Assembly: GCA_026398415.1 (NCBI GenBank)
Contig: JAPLSY010000074.1
Location: 25,652 to 89,651, forward strand
Source: Kiritimatiellota bacterium
GTDB lineage: Bacteria; Verrucomicrobiota; Kiritimatiellia; JAAZAB01
DNA length: 64,000 nt
Reading direction: 5' to 3'
Of this stretch, positions 52,007-61,496 are shown piece after piece. Both the position numbers and the translations under genes were made by a program. The notes below the pieces were generated by a model. The model had not been told where the DNA came from. It ran no database searches and was given only the letters and a program-made list of their open reading frames with translations. Within the stretch, counting starts at the first letter, position 1. Every line of letters begins with the position of its first letter.

Positions 52007-52034
52007 TTGCCAAGCGGCGGCCTGCGCCTATAAT
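52007..52034 (+). promoter_or_regulatory. Sigma70-type promoter of the Ser/Thr kinase gene
   Basis: TTGCCA (52007-52012) and a perfect TATAAT (52029-52034) are spaced by 16 bases. The ATG begins at 52043, 8 bases after the -10 box, so transcription would start at or next to the start codon. Just upstream, AATGTGTCGCA and AATGTGTCGTA (51976-52001) form a direct repeat that may be an operator. Confidence 0.55.
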
Positions 52035-52042
52035 GGGCCGCC

Positions 52043-53275
52043 ATGAATGATCTCGCTTCCATGCAATCCACGGTGGTCATGGATCAGCTGCAGACGCCGC
52101 CGACGCTGCACGCTCCATCGACGATGGCCGGGCCACGCTCGACGCCCGACGCTGCGCCGGCCGATGGCGAATTCGCGGATCTGCTGAAAAATTATCGTGC
52201 GCTCATCCGCGCGCGCGCCATTCCCTATCCCGTGGCCTATCAGTTCGTCAAGGAACTGGGCCACGGACGGCAGGGGGTGGTCTTCCTGGCAACACGCCAT
52301 GGCGCGCGCGCCTGTTTGACACATCACGCCATCAAGCTGTTCGACCCGGGCATTTATTCCAGCGCGGCCAGGTACTGGACGGACATGGGTCGGATCGCCA
52401 AGCAAATATCGCTGTTACAGCCGATCAATAACGTCAACATGGCATCAAGCGATTTCTACGAGGAGTGCAACGGCATCGGCTACATGCACATGGCCGTTAT
52501 TGACGGTGTGGACCTGCAGTTTCTGATCGACGGCAAACACATGGAAATCGCCCGGGCCCGCAGCACCCCCACGGAATGGGACCACTTCCTCAACGTGCTG
52601 TTCCGAATGGAAAATGGCCGGGTCAGCCTGCACGCCGGCTTGGCGCTTTATATTCTGCGCAATGTTTTGCGCGGCATCGCCGTGTTGCATGCTAAAGGGT
52701 TCATTCACGGCGACATCAAGCCGACCAACATCATGGTGAATATCCAGGGCACGGTGAAACTGGTGGACTTCGGCCGCGCGGCGCGGATCGGCGAACAAGT
52801 TAACATCCTCTTGGGCAGTCCGCTCTACATGGCGCCGGAAAGCCACCGCCGCGAACCGGGGTTCGTCCAGTCGGATATCTTCAGCACCGGCTTGGTCGGC
52901 TTGGAAATGCTGAAGGGGCGCCAGATTGCGGGCCTGGCCGATTCCAACGAAAATAATCTGCTGGATTTCAAAACCACCCTGGCCAGCCGGATCGAGCAAT
53001 ACCTGCCAGACGAGGTTCTGGGCAACATCGAATTCATTCACGTGCTGAAACATTTCCTCGAACCAGACATGGTCAACCGGTATAACAGCGCCCGCGAAGC
53101 CGAATCCGGCGAGCACAGCCTGATGTCGGCCCGCCAATGGCTCAGCGACAGCGAGCGCGAATGCGAATACGAACGCGAACTGGAGGCGTATCTCCACAAG
53201 CTCGTGGACGAGGATACGGGCACGCTTAACCCGCATTTCGCCGCCGACAACCTGACCGCCGTGATCGAGGTGTAA
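52043..53275 (+). CDS. Serine/threonine protein kinase (Hanks type), soluble
   Basis: A 410-residue protein with a complete eukaryote-like kinase domain from about residue 65: GHGRQGVVFLAT (glycine loop), HHAIKLFDPG (ATP lysine), FIHGDIKPTNIMVN (catalytic loop with Asp, Lys, Asn), VDFGRAARIG (Mg-binding DFG) and MAPESHRREPG (end of activation loop). The HRD Arg is replaced by Gly, so it is a non-RD kinase. No membrane segment or extracellular sensor is visible. It is the first gene of a forward run with the AspT antiporter (22 bases away), AspD, asparaginase and a porin, so it may regulate that pathway; this is inference. Confidence 0.85.
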   Translation: MNDLASMQSTVVMDQLQTPPTLHAPSTMAGPRSTPDAAPADGEFADLLKNYRALIRARAIPYPVAYQFVKELGHGRQGVVFLATRHGARACLTHHAIKLFDPGIYSSAARYWTDMGRIAKQISLLQPINNVNMASSDFYEECNGIGYMHMAVIDGVDLQFLIDGKHMEIARARSTPTEWDHFLNVLFRMENGRVSLHAGLALYILRNVLRGIAVLHAKGFIHGDIKPTNIMVNIQGTVKLVDFGRAARIGEQVNILLGSPLYMAPESHRREPGFVQSDIFSTGLVGLEMLKGRQIAGLADSNENNLLDFKTTLASRIEQYLPDEVLGNIEFIHVLKHFLEPDMVNRYNSAREAESGEHSLMSARQWLSDSERECEYERELEAYLHKLVDEDTGTLNPHFAADNLTAVIEV

Positions 53276-53297
53276 ACCGGAAAGGAGCGTCCAAAAA

Positions 53298-54995
53298 ATG
53301 ATCCATTGGCTTGTTCAAACGTTACGCGATCACCCTGAAATTGCCGTCTTCCTTACTCTGGCAATCGGCTTTTTCATCGGGAAAATAAAAATCGGCAAGT
53401 TCACCCTGGGATCGGTGACCGGCGTTCTGCTCGCCGGCGTGCTGGTGGGGCAGTTGCACATTACGATCTCACCCAATGTGAAAGCCATCTTTTTCCTGAT
53501 GTTCCTCTTCGCCGTCGGGTACAGCGTCGGGCCGCAGTTCTTTAGGGGGTTAAAGAGCGGCGGCCTGGCACAAGTGCTGTTCGCGGTCATCGTCTGCGTC
53601 ACGTGTCTTTTGACCGCCTATGCGGCCGCAAGGATTTGCGGGCTTGATGTGGGGTTCGGCGCGGGACTCCTGTCCGGCGCCTGCACGATCTCGGCCGTTC
53701 TGGGTGTGGCAACAGACTCGATCAACCAGTTAGCCAATGTAGCCGCGGATCAAAAGAAACTGTTTCTCGACCACATGCCGGTAGCCTATGCAGTGACCTA
53801 CCTGTTCGGCACAGCCGGCTCGGCGTGGTTTCTCTCATCCATCGGCCCAAAACTGCTGCGCGTGAACCTGGCCGAGGAATGCAAGAAGCTCGAGGCCCAG
53901 ATGGGCGCGACGGAAGCCGAGCCTGGCGTAGTGTCGGCCTACCAAAAATTCGTGGTTCGGGCCTACTGCGTATCCGCAGACAGCTTTTGCGCAAATAAAA
54001 CCGTGGACGAGACCGAGCGACATTTCCTGCCCGCGCGGGTCTGTATTGAGCGCATCCGCCAGGGCGACAAGATTATCGAGCCGGCCATTGATCAGGTCAT
54101 TCACGCTGGGGACGTGGTTGCCCTGGCCGCGCGCCACGACGTGGAACTGCGGGAAGGACCAACTTTCGGGATCGAAGTGGATGACCCCAAACTGCTTGAT
54201 TTTCCGGCCGAGTTGCTTGACGTGGTGATTACCCGCAAGAAGATTGACGGCAAGACCCTCCAGGAGCTGACTGAAATGGATATTGGCCGGAACGCCCGCG
54301 GCATCTTCGTGCGCAAACTGATGCGCTCCGGCGTGGAATTGCCCATCACGCCCGGCACGCAGGTAAACCTGGGCGACGTAATGCAGATCGGCGGCGCTAA
54401 GCGCGATGTTGAACGTGTGATTCCGATGGTGGGTTATGCCGACCGACCGACCAATATGACCGACATGGTATTCATGGGCCTGGGCATCGGCATAGGCGCC
54501 ATAATCGGCGCCATCACTTTCACGCTTGGCTCTGTTCCGCTCACCCTCAGTACGAGCGGCGGCACGCTGATCGCCGGGCTGGTGTGCGGCTGGTTGCGCT
54601 CCGTCCACCCCGTTTTTGGCCGCATCCCGGCCCCGGCGCTGTGGGTCTTCAACAACGTGGGCCTGTGCGCCTTTATTGCGGTGGTCGGCATTGGCGCGGG
54701 ACCCGGGTTTGTCGAGGGACTGAAACAGCAGGGGTTGACGCTGTTTTTCGCCGGGGTGATGGTGACCCTGATCCCGTTCGTCGTCGGTCTGCTGGTTGGC
54801 AAGTATATTTTCAAAATGCATCCCGGCATCCTGCTGGGCGCCTGTGCCGGCGCGCGCACGACGACCGCCGCGCTGGGTGCCATCCAGGAGGAGGCCAAGA
54901 GCAAAGTGCCGGCACTCGGCTACACCGTGACCTATGCCGTGGGTAACACCCTGCTCACGATCTGGGGCGTTATCATTGTTATGCTGTTGCACTGA
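53298..54995 (+). CDS. aspT: AspT/YidE-family antiporter (aspartate:alanine exchanger)
   Basis: A 565-residue inner-membrane protein. N-terminal hydrophobic segments run to about residue 185, a hydrophilic region with two TrkA-C-like domains spans about 205-375 (DVVITRKKIDGKTLQELTEMD; NLGDVMQIGGAK), and C-terminal membrane segments end near residue 563. This is the layout of the aspartate:alanine exchanger family, which includes AspT and the uncharacterised E. coli YidE/YbjL. The aspartate 4-decarboxylase immediately downstream strongly supports AspT activity: exchange of external aspartate for internal alanine. Confidence 0.88.
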   Translation: MIHWLVQTLRDHPEIAVFLTLAIGFFIGKIKIGKFTLGSVTGVLLAGVLVGQLHITISPNVKAIFFLMFLFAVGYSVGPQFFRGLKSGGLAQVLFAVIVCVTCLLTAYAAARICGLDVGFGAGLLSGACTISAVLGVATDSINQLANVAADQKKLFLDHMPVAYAVTYLFGTAGSAWFLSSIGPKLLRVNLAEECKKLEAQMGATEAEPGVVSAYQKFVVRAYCVSADSFCANKTVDETERHFLPARVCIERIRQGDKIIEPAIDQVIHAGDVVALAARHDVELREGPTFGIEVDDPKLLDFPAELLDVVITRKKIDGKTLQELTEMDIGRNARGIFVRKLMRSGVELPITPGTQVNLGDVMQIGGAKRDVERVIPMVGYADRPTNMTDMVFMGLGIGIGAIIGAITFTLGSVPLTLSTSGGTLIAGLVCGWLRSVHPVFGRIPAPALWVFNNVGLCAFIAVVGIGAGPGFVEGLKQQGLTLFFAGVMVTLIPFVVGLLVGKYIFKMHPGILLGACAGARTTTAALGAIQEEAKSKVPALGYTVTYAVGNTLLTIWGVIIVMLLH

Positions 54996-55024
54996 ACCAT
55001 AAACCCGCAATCGGAGGAATGCCC

Positions 55025-56662
55025 ATGAGCCCAGTCAAGCCGGTTCCAGTCTCCCGCGCCCAGGAAAAGACGCTGGAAATCCTCAGCCCTTTTGAATTAA
55101 AAAACAACCTGATCCAGCTCGCCGAGGAGCACACCCGCAACAGCGCGACCCAGATGCTCAATGCCGGACGCGGCAATCCGAACTGGGTCTGCACCACGCC
55201 GCGCGAAGCGTTTTTCACCCTCGGCCGCTTCGGCATTGAAGAATCGAAGCGCACCCTCAATGTGCCCGATACCGGCGGCATGCCGCAAAAGCCGGGGATC
55301 GCCAAGCGATTCATGGAGTTTCTCGACCGGAATCCGGACGCTCCAGGAGTTAAACTGCTCCGTGCGGGCTTTGACTACGGGGTGAAAAAAATGGGGTTTG
55401 ACGCCGATGTATTTATCCACGAACTGACCGACAGCATCATCGGCGACCAGTATCCCACTCCGGACCGCATGCTCCGCTGTACGGAACGCATCGTGCATGC
55501 TTATCTTGCACAGGAAATGTGCGCGAGCCGGCCGCCGAAGGGTCATTATGATCTGTTCGCCGTCGAGGGTGGCACGGCAGCCATGTGTTATACATTCGAT
55601 TCGTTGATGGTGAACCGCCTGCTCCATCGTGGCGACACCATTGCCCTCGGCGTGCCGACGTTTACCCCCTATATCGAAATCCCCGAACTCGATCGCTTTT
55701 CGTTCCGCGTTGTTGAAATCAGCGCCAATAAAGAGCTGCGGGCCGACGGCACCCACACCTGGCAATATGCCGACAGCGAAATCGACAAACTGGCTGATCG
55801 GCGCATCAAGGCCTTCTTCCTCGTCAACCCGAGCAACCCGCCCTCTTACGCGATGCGCGCCAACTCCCTGCAGCGGCTCGTCAAACTGGTGAAGACCAAA
55901 CGCCCCGACCTGATCATTATTACTGACGACGTGTATGGCACCTTCGTACCCGGCTTCCGTTCACTGATGGCTGAACTGCCGCACAACACGATCGGCGTCT
56001 ACTCTTATTCGAAACATTTCGGCTGCACGGGCTGGCGCCTGGGCGTCATCGCCATCCATGAAGAAAATATTTTCGATCGGATGATCACGAAGCTTCCGGC
56101 GAAAGACCGTGCTGCGCTGAACAAACGCTACGACACCCTGACCCTGAAACCGGAAAAGATGAAGTTTATTGACCGCATGGTGGCCGACAGCCGTTCGGTC
56201 GCGCTCAACCATACGGCCGGCCTGTCGCTTCCCCAGCAGGTGCAGATGGCGTTGTTCTCCCTGTTTGCGTTGACGGACGCGGCCGACAGCTATAAAACCA
56301 TTTGCCAGTTGATCGTCCGGCGTCGCTTCAAGGCGCTTTGGGATGGCCTGGGCCTGCCCTACCCGGCGGACAAGAATCGCGCCGGCTACTATTGCGAACT
56401 GGACATGATGATCTGGGCCGAGCATGCGTTCGGCGCGGACTTTGCCAAATTCCTGAAGCAAAACTACGAGCCGGTGGACATTCTGTTCCGGCTGGCCGAG
56501 CTGTCGGGCGTGGTCCTCATGCACGGCGGCGGATTCGAGGGTCCCCAATGGTCCGTACGCGTCTCGCTGGCAAATCTGCCTGAGGACGCCTATCCGAAAA
56601 TAGGGCAATACCTGGTGGAGGCATCCAAGGATTACGTCAAGGAATGGCAGGCAAGCAAGTAA
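55025..56662 (+). CDS. aspD: Aspartate 4-decarboxylase (aminotransferase fold)
   Basis: A 545-residue PLP enzyme of fold type I that converts aspartate to alanine and CO2. The PLP Lys lies in YSYSKHFGCTGWRLGVIA; FAVEGGTAAMCYTFDSL and LVNPSNPPSYAM are the cofactor loops. The length (about 530-550) and N-terminal extension before residue 100 match bifunctional aspartate aminotransferase/beta-decarboxylases, which form large dodecamers. The ATG at 55025 is used because GGAGGA lies 6 bases upstream; an in-frame ATG at 55019 is too close. It follows aspT, consistent with the Asp/Ala proton-motive cycle. Confidence 0.92.
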   Translation: MSPVKPVPVSRAQEKTLEILSPFELKNNLIQLAEEHTRNSATQMLNAGRGNPNWVCTTPREAFFTLGRFGIEESKRTLNVPDTGGMPQKPGIAKRFMEFLDRNPDAPGVKLLRAGFDYGVKKMGFDADVFIHELTDSIIGDQYPTPDRMLRCTERIVHAYLAQEMCASRPPKGHYDLFAVEGGTAAMCYTFDSLMVNRLLHRGDTIALGVPTFTPYIEIPELDRFSFRVVEISANKELRADGTHTWQYADSEIDKLADRRIKAFFLVNPSNPPSYAMRANSLQRLVKLVKTKRPDLIIITDDVYGTFVPGFRSLMAELPHNTIGVYSYSKHFGCTGWRLGVIAIHEENIFDRMITKLPAKDRAALNKRYDTLTLKPEKMKFIDRMVADSRSVALNHTAGLSLPQQVQMALFSLFALTDAADSYKTICQLIVRRRFKALWDGLGLPYPADKNRAGYYCELDMMIWAEHAFGADFAKFLKQNYEPVDILFRLAELSGVVLMHGGGFEGPQWSVRVSLANLPEDAYPKIGQYLVEASKDYVKEWQASK

Positions 56663-56690
56663 TAGTTTGGTGCCAACAAAGGAGCAATCA

Positions 56691-57752
56691 ATGAAACGTC
56701 AAATGGTATTGGTCTTGGCGGCTATTGCCGCCGTAATGCTGGCGCTGGCATCCGTTGCGTCGGCCAAGCCGAAGATCGTGGTTCTGGCGACCGGCGGCAC
56801 GATTGCCGGCGCGCAGGCCAGCACCAAAGAAGTAGGCTACAAGTCCGGTACGTTTAAGGTCGAGGACTTGATTAAGGCCGTCCCCCAGATCTCGGAACTG
56901 GCCGACCTGACGGGCGAACAAATCGTCAACATCGGCAGCCAGAACATGAACAACGAGGTATGGCTGAAACTCGCTAAGCGGGTCAACGCGGTGCTCAAAC
57001 AGGAGGATATTGCCGGCGTAGTCATTACACACGGTACCGACACGATGGAGGAGACAGCCTATTTTCTAAGCCTGGTGGTGAAGAGCGATAAGCCGGTCGT
57101 CATGGTCGGCTCTATGCGGCCGGCGACCGCCACCAGCGCCGATGGCCCGGCAAACCTTTACAATGCCGTGGCCGTGGCCATCCACCCGGACGCCAGGGGG
57201 CGCGGTGTGCTCGTGGTGCTTAACGATGAAATTCATTATGCCCGGGAAATCGAGAAACAGAACAGCACCCAATTGGACACGTTCAAGTCGCCCAATCGCG
57301 GCCGTGCCGGCGTGGCCAACACCGGCGCCGTGCATTTCTTCAATAAGCCGGCAACGCTGCATACCACAGCTTCGGAGTTTTCGGTGGACGGGGTGGATGT
57401 CCTGCCCCGGGTGGAGATCATCTACTCTTATGCCAACTTGGGCCGCGATTTTATTGACTGCGCCGTGGAAAAGGGTGCCAAGGGCCTGGTGCTGGCCGGT
57501 GTCGGTGACGGTAACAGCACGGATCCGGCGCTCGCCGCGCTGGGTGATGCGGTGAAGAAGGGCGTTGTCGTCGTGCGCAGTTCGCGCACCGGCAGCGGCC
57601 TCGTGGTCCGCAACGTCGAAATAGACGACGACAAGATGGGCACGGTCGCGGCCATGGAACTCAACCCCCAGAAGGCCCGTGTGCTTCTCATGCTGGCGCT
57701 GATGAAAACCAGCAACCCCAAGGAAATTCAAGACAAGTTTTTAAAGTATTAA
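56691..57752 (+). CDS. ansB: Periplasmic type II L-asparaginase
   Basis: A 353-residue enzyme that hydrolyses asparagine to aspartate and ammonia. A signal peptide covers the first 25 residues (VMLALASVASA). Catalytic elements are LATGGTIAG (nucleophile Thr) and THGTDTMEETAYFL (second Thr and Asp), with GSMRPATATSADGP following. The length is normal for type II. The ATG at 56691 with AAGGAG upstream is chosen over the longer frame at 56667. It follows aspD in the same direction, so external asparagine would be converted to aspartate for AspT. Confidence 0.93.
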   Translation: MKRQMVLVLAAIAAVMLALASVASAKPKIVVLATGGTIAGAQASTKEVGYKSGTFKVEDLIKAVPQISELADLTGEQIVNIGSQNMNNEVWLKLAKRVNAVLKQEDIAGVVITHGTDTMEETAYFLSLVVKSDKPVVMVGSMRPATATSADGPANLYNAVAVAIHPDARGRGVLVVLNDEIHYAREIEKQNSTQLDTFKSPNRGRAGVANTGAVHFFNKPATLHTTASEFSVDGVDVLPRVEIIYSYANLGRDFIDCAVEKGAKGLVLAGVGDGNSTDPALAALGDAVKKGVVVVRSSRTGSGLVVRNVEIDDDKMGTVAAMELNPQKARVLLMLALMKTSNPKEIQDKFLKY

Positions 57753-57767
57753 CACGTGGGGACGTTT

Positions 57768-59147
57768 ATGAACCGGAACGTATGCACAAGTCTGATGATC
57801 GCCGGCATTCTGACGCTGACCAGCATACCGGAACTATATGCGCAGTCCACAGATACCGACCAACTCAAGGCCACCGTAAAATCGCTTGACCAGGCCATCC
57901 AGGAATTGAAACTGAAGGTCGCGGACCTGGAAAAGTCGAACGTCTTGGCAAAGGTCGAGCAACAACCGACGGGACATGCAAGTCCGGTAATCAACCGCAA
58001 TACGTTTAGCGATAACCAAGTGGCGGCGCCGCGTCCGGACGACCTGACGCTCGACCCGCAATACCGTGGCTTCATCCCCATCCCCCACACCCCGGCAATG
58101 ATCAGGTTCAACGCCAAGCCGCGCGTGGATTTTATCTTCGACACAGGGAATCCGGGCGACCCCGACCAATTTGTTCCCGCGGAAATCCCGGTGAAAGGAG
58201 ATCCGGACAAGGGCGGCGGGAGCCGATTCAACGTTTCGGCCAAAGGCTCGCGACTCATGCTCGATGTCCGCGCTCCCACGCTGGAAGGCACGCCGAGGTT
58301 CTACTTTGAAAACGACTTTTTCGGGTCCGGCAGTTCGGCCATGAATTTCCGCGTTCGCCATCTCTATGGACAGTATTACAACATCATTCTCGGACAGACT
58401 TTCAGCGCCTTTGAAGACCCGGACATCTGGCCCGATACGCTGGACTACGAAGGCCCGAACTCGGTCGTCTCCGCGCGCTTGCCGCTGTTGCGCTACCAAC
58501 TCCCCTTGAACAAGCAATGGCAGGTAAACGCCAGCGTGGAGAAACCTTCATCGGAAGTGGATACCACCGGCGACCCAACGGCTGTGCCGGTCAACCGTGC
58601 GCCCGATATCGGTTTGAATACACGCTGGGAAAAAGCATCGTTCGGCCATGTACAGCTGGCCGCCATCGGCCGCGTTCTTGGCGCCGATGGTGAAACCAAC
58701 GGCAATCAGACCGTTCTCGGCGGGGGGTTGAGCTTATCGGTGGTGAAGTCGCTTTTTACACGCGATTCGCTCCAACTGCAGGGGACCCTCGGCCAGGGTA
58801 TCGCCCGCTATGATAATGACGACTTCTTCAACAACGATGCCGCCTACAATCAAGCGGGTGACCTGAAGGCTCTGCCCTACATGGCCGCCATGGTGGGTTA
58901 TACACATGGATGGAGCGAAAAATTGCGCTCTACGGCCAGCTACGGTCTGGTCAACATCAACAACGAGACATTGCAAGGTCCTAACGCCTATCACCAGACA
59001 CAGTACGCCAGCGTGAACCTTATGTGGCAACCGTTCAAACTATTGACCATGGGTGTGGAAGGACTCTACGGCCACAAAGAGGTGCAAAGCGGCGCCACCG
59101 GCGCCGACTGGCGCATTCAATTTGGTGTCGTTTACTCCCTTTTCTAA
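57768..59147 (+). CDS. DcaP-like outer-membrane porin
   Basis: A 459-residue protein with a signal peptide (to about LYAQS), a short coiled coil (DQLKATVKSLDQAIQELKLKV) and a long beta-rich barrel with alternating polar/hydrophobic strands and terminal aromatic residue (VVYSLF). The N-terminal coiled coil with a 16-strand porin type resembles DcaP, a trimeric channel for negatively charged small molecules. It closes the asparagine/aspartate gene run, so its cargo may be acidic or amide amino acids; this is inference. The C-terminal Phe fits outer-membrane insertion. Confidence 0.85.
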   Translation: MNRNVCTSLMIAGILTLTSIPELYAQSTDTDQLKATVKSLDQAIQELKLKVADLEKSNVLAKVEQQPTGHASPVINRNTFSDNQVAAPRPDDLTLDPQYRGFIPIPHTPAMIRFNAKPRVDFIFDTGNPGDPDQFVPAEIPVKGDPDKGGGSRFNVSAKGSRLMLDVRAPTLEGTPRFYFENDFFGSGSSAMNFRVRHLYGQYYNIILGQTFSAFEDPDIWPDTLDYEGPNSVVSARLPLLRYQLPLNKQWQVNASVEKPSSEVDTTGDPTAVPVNRAPDIGLNTRWEKASFGHVQLAAIGRVLGADGETNGNQTVLGGGLSLSVVKSLFTRDSLQLQGTLGQGIARYDNDDFFNNDAAYNQAGDLKALPYMAAMVGYTHGWSEKLRSTASYGLVNINNETLQGPNAYHQTQYASVNLMWQPFKLLTMGVEGLYGHKEVQSGATGADWRIQFGVVYSLF

Positions 59148-59168
59148 AAGGGGAAAGGGTAAGGAAGA

Positions 59169-59222
59169 AGCGGTAAAGCAAACCCATCGTTTCTTCCTGC
59201 CGTCCGTTTGCCTCTTACCGCT
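59169..59222. terminator. Candidate hairpin between convergent porin and proS genes
   Basis: The arms AGCGGTAAAGCAAAC (59169-59183) and GTTTGCCTCTTACCGCT (59206-59222) can pair across a 22-base loop. The site lies between the convergent stops at 59147 and 59227. It has no long U-tract on either strand, so factor-independent termination is uncertain. Confidence 0.35.
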
Positions 59223-59226
59223 TACC

Positions 59227-60750
59227 TCAGTAAGCCTTCGCAAACAACACCCGGCGAGAGCTGGGTTTGCCGGTGAAGGGACAGGTCCCCGGTTCCTCCG
59301 GAGAATCCAGCGGGATGCAACGGACGGTGACGCTCAAATCGTTCTTCAGTGTTTCTTCCGCCGCCGTATCGCCGCCCCAATGGGCCATTACAAAGCCACC
59401 GTGGATTTCCGGCTTCTCGGCGTTACGCGGCGTGAAAAACTCGTAAAACTCCTGGCGACTGTCAATCCGGCGGGTATGCGCCTCGCGCAAGGCGCGGGCC
59501 CGTGCCAGGATCGCATCCTGCATTTCATCCAGCAACGCACCGATGGTTTGCACCAGCTCGGCGCGCGGCACGCTTCGGCGCTCCTTATGTGGCTTGTCGC
59601 GCCGCCCCATGAAAACGGCGTCGGCAGCCATATCGCGCGGACCAACTTCCAGACGCACGGGAATGCCCTTCTTGATCCAGCCCCACACCTTGTCCCCACC
59701 CCGCCCTTCGCGGACATCCACTTCCACCACCAGCAGCCGGCCATCATAGGAAACAGCGCGCAGTTCCGCGGCCACGCGGTCGCAATATTGCAGAACACTG
59801 GCGCGATCGGCGTCCTTGTGAATGACCGGCAGGATCACAACGTGGGCCGGCGCCAGGCGCGGCGGCAGGATGAGTCCATCGTCGTCGCTATGGGTCATGA
59901 TGAGTCCGCCAATGAGGCGCGTGGAGACCCCCCAGGACGTGGTCCAGGCCAAACATTCCTGGCCGGTGGCGTCCAGGAATTTGATCTCGCAGGCACGCGC
60001 AAAATTCTGGCCCAGGAAATGAGAAGTGCCCGCCTGCAGGGCTTTGCGGTCCTGCATCATGGCCTCGATGCTGTAGGTGGCCACCGCGCCGGGGAAACGT
60101 TCGGATTCGGTTTTCTCGCCCATGATTACCGGCATGGCCATGGTACGCTCGGCAAACTCGGCGTAGACTTTCAGCATGCGCGCAGTTTCTTCGCGGGCTT
60201 CCGCCTCGCTGGCGTGGGCAGTATGGCCTTCCTGCCACAGGAATTCCGTGGTTCGCAGGAACATGCGCGTGCGCATTTCCCAGCGCACGATGTTGGCCCA
60301 CTGGTTGATCAGCAGCGGCAGATCGCGATAGGACTGCACCCACTTGGCAAACATGACGCCAATGATGGTTTCCGAAGTCGGCCGTACCACCAGCGGTTCG
60401 TCGAGTTCACCCACGGGCACCAGCTTGCCTGCCGGCGAGAGCTCCAGACGATGATGCGTGACCACGGCGCATTCCTTGGCAAAGCCCTCCACGTGTTTGG
60501 CTTCTTTTTCCAGGAAACTCAACGGAATGAAAAGCGGGAAATAAGCGTTGCGGTGCCCGGTGGCCTTGAACCGGCCATCCAGCACGCGCTGGATATTTTC
60601 CCAGATGCTGTAGCCCCAGGGCTTGATTACCATGCACCCGCGCACGGGCGAGAGCTCCGCCAGGTCGGCGGCACGAATCACCTGCTGGTACCATTCCGGA
60701 TAGTCTTCCGCCCGCGTCGGCGAGATAGCAGTGCTTTGTTTATCGGCCAT
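59227..60750 (-). CDS. proS: Prolyl-tRNA synthetase, archaeal/eukaryotic type
   Basis: A 507-residue class II synthetase charging tRNA-Pro. RGCMVIKPWGYSIWENIQRVLD (motif 1 region), VRPTSETIIGVMFAKW and RTRMFLRTTEFLWQEGHTAHAS (motif 2) and QAGTSHFLGQNFA are visible, and HSDDDGLILPPRLAP belongs to motif 3 and the anticodon-binding part. There is no bacterial editing (INS) insertion, and the C-terminus ends in a Tyr (LFAKAY), both marks of the archaeal/eukaryotic-like class. The length fits ProS type 3. Confidence 0.94.
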   Translation of the reverse strand: MADKQSTAISPTRAEDYPEWYQQVIRAADLAELSPVRGCMVIKPWGYSIWENIQRVLDGRFKATGHRNAYFPLFIPLSFLEKEAKHVEGFAKECAVVTHHRLELSPAGKLVPVGELDEPLVVRPTSETIIGVMFAKWVQSYRDLPLLINQWANIVRWEMRTRMFLRTTEFLWQEGHTAHASEAEAREETARMLKVYAEFAERTMAMPVIMGEKTESERFPGAVATYSIEAMMQDRKALQAGTSHFLGQNFARACEIKFLDATGQECLAWTTSWGVSTRLIGGLIMTHSDDDGLILPPRLAPAHVVILPVIHKDADRASVLQYCDRVAAELRAVSYDGRLLVVEVDVREGRGGDKVWGWIKKGIPVRLEVGPRDMAADAVFMGRRDKPHKERRSVPRAELVQTIGALLDEMQDAILARARALREAHTRRIDSRQEFYEFFTPRNAEKPEIHGGFVMAHWGGDTAAEETLKNDLSVTVRCIPLDSPEEPGTCPFTGKPSSRRVLFAKAY

Positions 60751-60869
60751 GGATCATGTTCCTTTACGAGTTTTAAGATCGACGTTTGCTATACCGCGTG
60801 TTATGTATCAGAGCTGTTTATGTCAGGCAAGCGCGAATATTGACTGCATCACGAAAGAAGGAGCATAAA

Positions 60870-61496
60870 ATGGGTCGCGATGGTGTCGGAGTTACAATGA
60901 TCACCAAATCATCCTGCCTGGCCATGGGCCTGCTCTTGCTCGCCGCCTGCACCACCACGAAAGTGCTCAATGAGTGGCGGAATACGGACGGTGCCAATAC
61001 CCGATTCGGTCATCTCGTGGTGGTGGCGCTTTTCAAGCAGGATCAGACCCGCCGCATGTTCGAAGACGAATTTGCCTGGCAGATCAGTAACCTGGGCCAA
61101 ATGGTTACGCGCAGTTATAACCTGGTGCCCAGTCTGAATGAAAACACCACCGACCGGATCGCCACCATTGCGAAGGCCGTGGGCGCCGATGGCGTCCTGA
61201 TGATTCGCATGGTCAACAGCACGCAAGCTGTGAAAACGGCGGCAGACAATTCACTCCCCGGTCCGATAAACCTGCCAGGATTTTTACAGCAATCCTGGAA
61301 GGATAATTATGATCCGCCGGACCTGTTGACGAATGCAGTCATGACCATGGAATCCAGGCTGTTCGATGCCAAAAGCGGAAAGTTGGTCTGGTCACTTGCC
61401 ACGAAAACCAAGAGCCAGTTCGGCTTGAAATGGGAAATCTTTTTTTTGGTCAAGCGGGTGCTTGAAAAGCTCAAAGACGCAACGCGAACCAAGTGA
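60870..61496 (+). CDS. Lipoprotein of unknown function
   Basis: A 208-residue protein whose start reads MITKSSCLAMGLLLLAACTTTKV after a nine-residue preface; LLAAC is a lipobox. The rest (LVVVALFKQDQTRRMFEDEF, IAKAVGADGVLMIRMVN, LFDAKSGKLVWSLATKTKS) resembles periplasmic proteins of the GNA1162/DUF4136 kind, with a Rossmann-like TPM region. The ATG at 60870 has AAGGAG 6 bases upstream; an alternative ATG at 60897 has CGGAG. It probably sits in the outer membrane. Function unknown. Confidence 0.72.
   Translation: MGRDGVGVTMITKSSCLAMGLLLLAACTTTKVLNEWRNTDGANTRFGHLVVVALFKQDQTRRMFEDEFAWQISNLGQMVTRSYNLVPSLNENTTDRIATIAKAVGADGVLMIRMVNSTQAVKTAADNSLPGPINLPGFLQQSWKDNYDPPDLLTNAVMTMESRLFDAKSGKLVWSLATKTKSQFGLKWEIFFLVKRVLEKLKDATRTK

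Noticed and set aside
53835..55010. 391-residue reverse-strand open frame opposite aspT
   Set aside because: The aspT frame has a Shine-Dalgarno, membrane segments and family motifs; the reverse frame has none.
59053..60843. 596-residue forward-strand open frame opposite proS
   Set aside because: It is antisense to a clear prolyl-tRNA synthetase, is rich in His/Gln/Gly from codon shadowing, and has no family features.
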